64,000 bases of DNA from Xestospongia bergquistia (Eukaryota; Porifera; Demospongiae; Haplosclerida; Petrosiidae): contig OZ014412.1 in assembly GCA_963965975.1 (NCBI GenBank), positions 5,148,501 to 5,212,500 on the forward strand. The letters run 5' to 3'. The notes under the pieces were generated by a model. The model was not told where the DNA came from, made no database searches, and saw only the letters and a list, made by a program, of their open reading frames with translations. Positions 56,901 to 64,000 of the stretch are shown here, piece after piece. The translations under genes and the position numbers were made by a program. How positions within the stretch are numbered: position 1 is the first letter of the stretch; the number at the start of each line of letters is the position of its first letter.

Positions 56901-59900
56901 GGTAGCAATAAGAGATACAGTTTTTTATATTTTCCACTTCATGTTCCTAGTCTCATACATGATATGGCTCTTGATTAAGAATGGAACTGAATTCTTAGTT
57001 TTAAATTATTGTTGACATACAGTAATACCGTAGATTGGGAAAGTTTTGTTGTTAAAAAGGTTTGAATGTTAGATGATGTACAAAAATTAATTACACTAAA
57101 ATTATTGCACATTGAAATATTTATGTTATGTAGTGCACTTGTTACATGGTGGTGTAGAAAGTGTTTGAAGTATAGAGAGTGTAGATACGAGTAAGATGGC
57201 TTTTTTGATATATCTGAAACTTACAGATGATCCCATCATCTTATATATACCCATAGGCAATTACTCGGCCCAATGATAAAGTTAGGAAGACTATGAAAGC
57301 AAGTCCAGAAAATATGGACCTTATCAGCTGTACAGTTCAGGCATATGAGCTAAAATTGTTAAATACTCTAGTTATTATGATGATACTGCAGTCTTGGATC
57401 TCTTTTATAGAATTATATACATGATAGCCTTGAATAAATGATCTACACCATACCCTTCTATACTGCTCAACATGTTGCTCATTCCAAAATTTAAGGGTTA
57501 ATTAATTTTCATACACTCCTCTTGTGTCTGAAATTTTTCTAACATGTTAATTTTTTACATGAAACTTTGTAATGTGAAAGTTTCCCAATCTACAGTAATT
57601 ATAATGAAACATAATTTAATAGTATTTTCACTTTATGAATGTTTTATAGATGAAATCACAAGAGATGTCTATGAGAAATACTCACAAGAGGATGGTGTTA
57701 TTCCATTCAAAGCTGTTAAATGGATATTTATTGGACCACCTCAAGTTGGTAAAACTACCACTAAAATGCGTCTTCTTGAGCAGATTTATAACATAAAAAG
57801 CGAAGGTGGGATTATAAAGCCTGATAGTACTGGCATTGAAAAACCTGTAGAGGTTATCAGTGCTGCTATGATTTCTGACAATGATGCTAAAAACTCTTTG
57901 TATTGGAAAGCATTAAATGAGTCACAGTTAGATAAGGCATTGATGTGCTACATCAATTCACAATCAATATCCTCTAAAAGGCACTCAGTAGTTCTTTTTC
58001 GTAATAGAACTCATCCATCTGAGAGTGTAGATGATTTACTTAAGTCAGCAAACAGAAATGAACATTCTTTAGAAGCTGGTGACTGTTCAACATCTTTTAA
58101 TAAAGATTCACCAATTCATTTGCTTGCAGCTTCTGAAAATGATGAGAATGATGATTTTTCTGAATCCAGCAATGATTCAACATCACATTCACTAATTTCT
58201 TCTTATACTTTTGATGAAAGGATAAATACCGATTTAGTGTTTTCTGACTCTCTTCAAATTTTGGAAAACAAACAAAGTGAAAACACCTTTACTATTAGCA
58301 GTGATGCAGAAAGTCAGACAGAGATTCTAGAGGTATCGTCTTTGATGGATCTTATGAAAAAGAAGCAACATTCACCAAAACAGCTTAGTTTGGTGCTTGA
58401 TTTTATAAAGACTCAATGCAGTGATGAAGCCTTTTTTCAATTTGCTAAAGAAATTAAAGATTCAATATCAGGTAGCACTTGTATCTATATTACAGATACT
58501 GGTGGTCAACCTGAGTTTCTTCGCTTACTTCCAGTAATCCTTTCTAAGCCAGCATTTTATTTTGTTTTCTTTAGCTTGTTTCAGCAGCTTGATAAAGCAT
58601 ACACTGTAAATCTCACCAAAGATGGTAAAACTCATGCACTTTATCAATCAACTCATACTGTCAAAGATATTTTGAGTCAACTACTTTTTTCTCTCCATAT
58701 TCCCACAGATGGTGGTAAATATTCAAAAATTAAGTCAAGGGCCTTATTATTTGGTACTAATGCTGATCGCCCTTATAAGGCTATAGATAAAATAAATAAT
58801 GAACTAAAAACAGTGCTTCCTTCTAATTTAAGTGATGTTACTAGTGTTGAATCAAATTTTAGCACTGTTTTTATTCCTGTGGATAACATGAATGGCTCTG
58901 AAGTTGAAATTAGCAAGATAAGACAATATCTTGAAAAACTTGTTAAAGAAATTGAGCCTGTTAAGGTACCTGTTAGTTGGCTTATATTTCATATTCTGCT
59001 TCGCAAACGTTTTAAAAATTCTAAAGTCTGTTCTTTGAATGATTGCCAACAACTTGCTTCTGAATGTTCAATTGCTAAGGATCATGTCAAAGCTGTTCTT
59101 ACATTCATTCATCAAAACTTGGGAACAATTCTTTACTATGGAAAAGTTGATGAGAATGTCATTATATGTGTTCCTGATGTTCTCTTAAATATTATATCAG
59201 AACTTGTTGTTGTTTCTGTTGGAGAGGGCAAAAGTACAGAAGCAAATACATATGGTATAATTCATGAAGATTTTCTTGAATCTCTCATGAGTGACAAAGA
59301 AGTCTATGGAGATTTAGATGCACAATATGTCATTAAAGTCATGAAGCATTTTCAATTGGTCGCTATGCTTTCAGAGAAGGATGAGATTTCTAGTGATAGT
59401 GTTTTTACGAATAGTGCACCACTCTTTTTTCCTGGTGTCCTTCGTCCAGATCCTGATTATAATAACAATCTTGTTTCTACTGATCACAATATTCATACAA
59501 CATTACTCATTTCATTTGGAGAAAAAATTGAAATGCCACCTCATTTGTTCCAGAACTTAATTGTAACTCTCAGGGCTCAGAGTGTAGAAATGGAAAAAAA
59601 GGAGCCACAATTAATGTGGAGTCTCTCACATGATCATTCTCGTTATAATGATCATATTTACTTTAAGGTTTCTTATTGTAAGGAAGAGTGGTTTGTGGAG
59701 CTCCAACTTAGAAAAATCATGACAGAGTATATAGAAGTTCGATGTAAACCCATTGAAGATGTATCTACTCAAAGTATTCAACAGTACTGGAATATTGTGT
59801 ATCACAATATCAAGAAAGTATTGAATATTGTATGTGACACATTTCCACATACACGTCATCTCAAGCCAATGTATGGAGCCTACTGCTGGTCAGGTAATGA

Positions 59901-61880
59901 TCTTCACTTCTCTAAATATAATGAGGAAAAGTCTACATTTTTGTGTAATAACTGTGACTGGGATAAAAAAGAAGCAACTGTTTGGTTTCAGCCATTTAAA
60001 GAGGTTGGTATTATTAATAGATAATGCAATTAACATTGATGATTGTTCTTTAATGTAGATGGATAAAGTTACAATCAAAGATGAGCTTCCATTTGAGCAA
60101 ATGACAACTGATGTAGGAGTTCAGTTTGACTGTTTTTTTCCATTGATAGGTATGAATCAATGTATCTTGAACCAACTTACTTTTGTTCTACTTTGTAGAT
60201 AGTCTACAAAATGCCTACATAGCTGGTCAGAAGCTCTTTGTTTTTCAAGGAGACCATTCTCAATCATTTAACTGGAATGAGTGTGGTTTGAAATTGTCTT
60301 GTCCTCAAGGAGCTTTATCATCATTAGATGAGAGATGTGAAGTTGCTATAGTAGCACTAGCTGGTGGTCAGTTTAACCTTCCAGAGAGAACTAAACTTGT
60401 TAGTGCTATCTACGCAATCTCTGTCAGCAAGACACTCCTCAAACCATTGACTCTGGAGTTACAACACTGTGTTGCTCTTGAAACAAAAGCTCAGACTGAT
60501 TGTTTATTTTTTGTAAGAGCTCCTCATGTAGGATGTGACCTCAATGCTGAATTTACCATAATGGAAGGAGGAACGTTTTATCCTGGTAGTTGGTATGGGT
60601 CTATAACTCGTTGTCACTTCTGCAAAGTTGGTGTGGTGCAAAAAGAAACATCAGTGAAACAATTTACAGGTATTATAATTGTTATAGCCTTACATATTAT
60701 TATACTATGCACACATTACAACAAGTACTACTGATACTTTTGATCACAATCTTCTTGATATAGCTACTACTGATGTCAATGTAGTTGCTAATAGTGTTAC
60801 TGATATTGATAGAGCTGCTGAACGTCTTGCATATTTTTGTAAAGTATATTACGAAAAAATTGCACCCTTGGAATGGTCAGTAAAATTAAGTATTGTGAGA
60901 CGTCTCAATGCTCTTGAAGAGGTATTGTATACCATAACTAATTTATATTAAATTTCTATGGTTTCTTCTTTAGTATATGAAAAGACAACGTCCTAAAGCT
61001 GATGCTGCTGATTATTTTGACAAAGTGCTACCTTCAGGAAAATGTTTTAAGTTTGATCTTAATATTGATGCTCAGAAACCTCCTCTAGGGTGGAGTATAT
61101 ATCAGTTGACAACAAATCCAGAAGTCAGTCAGTGATTATAGAGATGGTTTTGTTTATGTATTTTTGTAGTTTGAATATGAGTTTATTAATAAGTTTGCAA
61201 GTGATGAATTGCCAGAGCCACCATCATGTTCATTGAGAGTATATGCCAAAGACAGTCCAGACACTGAAGGAATTTTTCATTATCTAGTTCCATTGAAAGG
61301 TGTGAACAATCCAGAAAAGATAACTATTCATTTATCACTGAGGAGTAGTCCAGTGGCAGGTAATTTACATATACTTCCTAAATATTATCATTATATCAAT
61401 AACCACTTGTTTATCAATTTGTATAGCCTTTGACATGACACATGCTTTAAACTGCTAAATTGTTTTATTATAGAGTCAATATCCATGACATCAAACTTGA
61501 CTAATCAAAGTAGTACTCCATTGAGTCCTGTAGTAACTAGGAGAGCTCTAGTTCGATGTACTGATCTTCTTGTGGAATCTAGTATGGATCCCTTTACTCT
61601 TGCAAGAAAACTGTATTCAAAGGAAATCATTTCCGAAGATGTTTACAAGAGAGTGAGAGACAGGGAAACTAGAGATCCAATGGAGAGGATTTTTGATCAC
61701 TTAAAAGATCGTATTGATCATGATGTTAGCATTTTTACAGAATTTCTAAGTGTTTTGAGAGACTTAAGTCGAAATGACCTAGCTGATATAATTATGGCAG
61801 AGTATTTTAGGTTGGTAGCTTTAACTAGTACATCACCTAATCCTATTCTTTCTTCTTTTAGGATTACAACAGAAATGTAG
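53990..61880 (+). CDS. Long gene: module 1-Death-Roc-COR-ZU5-UPA-CARD
   Basis: About 2,100 residues over 13 exons: 53990-54233, 54349-56282, 56336-56369, 56419-56724, 56775-56822, 57650-60003, 60059-60149, 60199-60669, about 60724-60921, 60974-61123, 61170-61359 and 61474-61880. N-terminus (MAEDSAASNSD..GLFGVKP). Module 1: Walker A GLPKSGKT, INIWNIA, IFMDIDRD, CTVFAKR, COR-like VPLSWLFLRSLF. Linker DPIPEDYMPDE. Death-like (VEPRRMLARKLIE). Linker PTIKQLEVN. Roc-COR: GPPQVGKT, DSTGIEKP, Ser/Asp-rich insert, DTGGQ (about 58495), FGTNAD, QNLGTILYY. ZU5 (WNECGLKLSCPQGAL) ends CHFCKVG. UPA (GWSIYQL, FHYLVPLKG). C-terminal CARD-like fold (SMDPFTLARKLYS). One defect: the acceptor before 60724 reads acaag|t where the paralogue has acag|gt, which shifts the frame unless another site is used; otherwise the protein ends at a stop at 60732-60734, after ZU5. 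The final exon may contain a small optional intron near 61812-61860. Confidence 0.8.
57030..57593. mobile_element. Small inverted-repeat element in the intron before Roc
   Basis: gtagattgggaaa at 57030-57042 faces its reverse complement tttcccaatctac at 57581-57593, with weaker pairing beyond (agttttgt.. / ..aaactttgt). The neighbouring bases are similar at both ends (taatacc / taattac in the same orientation). It makes up most of an 827-bp intron that is much shorter in relatives. The open frame running upstream from the Roc exon across this region is not coding. A decayed MITE is likely, with no clear target duplication. Confidence 0.45.
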
Positions 61881-62692
61881 CTGATATTGAAGGGAAGTAG
61901 TAGAAAAGGCCTAAAGTTGTTCCGATTTGTAAACTTAATTTTTGCTACTCAACTTTGTCTAATTGTTTATGTAGTGATATTAATAACGTTATGATCAGTG
62001 TATATCCTGGTGTGTTATTATTTTTTTTCTGTTCAAATGGCAAGCTGTGTAACAAAAATACAGAATTCTATATGTAATGTAACAACTAACTATTTTATTT
62101 CACTAGTTATTATTGTTTGGATAAATAATGTTATTTATTTCATGTGATAATTTTAATAACTACAAGTTATTGGTAATTAATTTATTTGAAGTACTCGATG
62201 TGTAACAGAAACAAGGGAGCTGTCTGGACTTCAATGCAGTCTGGTATTGGTTCAATTTGTACTGTCACATCAGATTTACCAATATTAACAGATCCAGAAT
62301 TTGATCCTCTTATACTAGCAGTACAATGACTCTCAGTAGTAAAGTCACCAAACCAACCATACCTCAAACTCTATGTCATTCTTCTATCATTACTACTGTT
62401 TACATTGGAATTTATCACAGTTAATATCATCTCATGTCTAAGTAAAATATTCCATCAATTAAATCCATCAACAGAAGTGTTTTGGTGTCCAACATTTGTC
62501 ATTCTCATTTTTTCAATCTTTACAACACCAATGATTAATTTTAGTAGATGATATAACCTTAAGACAGACCTAGTTAACAATACCTCACTAATATCTATAC
62601 TGGGATTGGATATAATGTATATGAGATTACAACACAAGTTGCTGCATATGTTCTATTCCAATACAGAAATCCTTATCACTAGAGAAGAAATT
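61881..62692. other. Intergenic stretch
   Basis: No gene seen. A+T-rich; 62610-62665 (gagattacaacacaagttgctgcatatgttct) resembles about 16600-16640, a shared piece of 5' flank. Antisense open frames here have no recognisable content. Confidence 0.5.
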
Positions 62693-63943
62693 GTGAGTGA
62701 GGAAAATAAAAAAATTGGAGATGATCTTGTATCAGGTGTTTCCAGTATTGGAGGAATTATTGGTGCTGTGCCTAAAGTTGCAGATAGAACCAGGACTGAA
62801 ACAAGAATTACCAAGACCTTTGAAAGAAACACCAATCCAAGTTCAAGGTAATGAATAATACTATTATAGTTCAGTTTACCTAATTGTCATTTTTATTTGA
62901 GTTTTGTCATAAAATCATTGTGTGCTAAAGGTAATACAGTATTCAGACAATAAATTTGTCAGAGCTGAGCTTATCTATCTAGCTATCTCGAAACCTATTT
63001 TTATTTATTTTTTAAAATCTTGTCTTTCTATTCTTCATCAACTTGTTACCACTTCTGTAAGGTTGGAGTAATACAATATACAGGTATTTTTTTAGATAGT
63101 TTGATATGGTCTCTAATTTGATATTAATATATACCTTGAAATAACAATGCTTATTTTTACAGAGTTTATTATGAAAAGTTTGGTAGTTTAGAATAGTCAG
63201 TAAAATTATGCATTGTGAGATACTTGAAGAGGTACATCAAAGTGTTATCAACATGCATAATACTGAATTTTATACTTTATTTAGTATATGAGAAGAAAAC
63301 ATCCTGGTGCTGTTGATTACTATTTCGATGAAGTGTTACCATCAGAAAATGCTTTTAAGTTTGTACTGGATAATGACCCTCCTCAAGGATCGTCTATCTA
63401 TCAATTAATTACAAATTCTGAGGTAAGTACATCGTTACAATTAAGATCAATTATTTTATTATTTCAAATTTATTTGTAGTTTGAATATACATTAATTGAT
63501 GTATTTATTAGTGATGAATTGCCTGAACCACCATTTTGTTCATTAATAATACAGGTACAAAGTAATCCTCACACAAATGAGGTTTTTCATTATCCAGTTC
63601 CATTACATGGTTTGAACAAACCACAACAGATATTTATTTTTTGTCATTGTCATTTGTCCCAAGTAGCTTACCTCACCTAATTCTATATAATTATGTTCAC
63701 TTATTTATAGGCCCTGAGGTTAATGTAGAAACAGATAACATGATGTTTGATATAGAGGAAGCTTGTGAAGTGGCAAAAGAAATTTTGAAGAAACACTTTG
63801 CAAAATTAGATACTTTGCTGCATCATGAACTCCTGAAAAAGGTGACACAAAGAATCTTTGCAGCTGGTTTAGTGTCTCAGGCAGTCAATAACTCGCCAGA
63901 TTATAATGGGCGAGTATTTTGTAATGCTGGAATTGTGCAATGA
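62693..63943 (+). pseudogene. Decayed or partial family gene at the right edge
   Basis: 62693-62847: first exon with ATG changed to GTG and an extra base after VPKVA that shifts the frame (donor caag|gtaatg kept). 63043-63083: only the last residues of ZU5 (YHFCKVGVIQYTG). About 63163-63231: the VKLSIVRRLNALEE exon, with TAG replacing the Trp codon. 63285-63422 and 63480-63662: UPA exons that are still open (YFDEVLPSENAFKF; ISDELPEPPF; FHYPVPLHG). About 63711-63943: a C-terminal helical exon (FDIEEACEVAKEILKKHF..VSQAVNN, stop TGA) that looks like a death fold but differs from the other CARD-like ends; its phase does not match the preceding donor. Probably a pseudogene, though the last three exons could belong to something still expressed. 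Confidence 0.7.
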
Positions 63944-64000
63944 ACATTCCAAGTTTATGGAATACTGTAGAACATTTATACAGATCCTTTCTGATCAAGG

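Noticed and set aside
57544..57649. Open frame extending upstream of the Roc exon with an ATG
   Set aside because: The conserved acceptor (ttttatag before 57650) and phase match all relatives; the upstream part overlaps an inverted-repeat element and is not conserved.
62182..62367. Minus-strand frame near 62200 as a small gene
   Set aside because: No start context, splice partners or similarity; it lies in repeat-like 5' flank.
1..64000. tRNA, rRNA, CRISPR or operon-like bacterial signals
   Set aside because: None seen on reading both strands; intron-exon structure throughout indicates a eukaryotic nuclear genome.

Overview
This is animal (metazoan) nuclear DNA, A+T-rich (about two-thirds by eye), with multi-exon genes, short GT-AG introns, microsatellites and small palindromic transposons. 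Short introns, dense packing and Death/CARD/ZU5/Roc-COR domains point to an early-branching invertebrate, most likely a demosponge; the species call is inference. Every gene I can support lies on the + strand, in a head-to-tail array of one rapidly evolving family of cytoplasmic signalling proteins that resemble innate-immune or cell-death regulators. I see no rRNA, tRNA or CRISPR.

The family is assembled from exon modules, mostly joined at phase-1 introns. In the longest gene (53990-61880) the order is: short N-terminal exon; Roc-COR-like module 1 (Walker A kept, other GTPase motifs eroded); 11-residue linker exon; Death-like domain; linker; Roc-COR module 2 with intact GxxxxGKT, DTGGQ and TNAD motifs; KDAEVQF linker exon; ZU5; UPA; C-terminal CARD-like death fold. 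It combines DAPK-like (Roc-COR-Death) and PIDD/NLRP1-like (ZU5-UPA-death fold) logic. Shorter relatives carry subsets.

Layout: 855-3471, module 1 + Death (5' end outside the window). 4511-5705, decayed copy. 6811-6972, dead first exon. 8770-10816, guanine deaminase, followed in splice-compatible phase by 10963-15642, Roc-COR-ZU5-UPA-CARD. 15860-16449, decayed copy. 18060-22480, degenerate tandem repeats and family relics. 22631-26787, intact Death-CARD-novel domain-coiled coil-TM-ZU5-UPA-Death gene. 27405-28115, relic. 28660-31401, frameshifted module 1-Death gene. 33725-39257, module 1-Death gene with a 1.9-kb transposon in intron 1, followed by a broken Roc exon and a duplicate of the TM-ZU5-UPA-Death half (40417-42104). 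42722-47140, a near-identical duplicate of the deaminase locus, joined to a different Roc gene (47026-51576). 52335-52735, relic. 53990-61880, longest gene. 62693-63943, decayed or partial copy at the right edge.

Most interesting points: (1) both guanine deaminase copies sit exactly where the missing N-terminal exons of the Roc genes should be, and can splice in frame to the Roc exon, giving a possible deaminase-GTPase-ZU5-CARD fusion; (2) both deaminases have Phe in place of a zinc-ligand His; (3) the ZU5 modules end in HFS or HFC, as at PIDD/FIIND self-cleavage sites; (4) the locus shows ongoing birth, death and exon shuffling.
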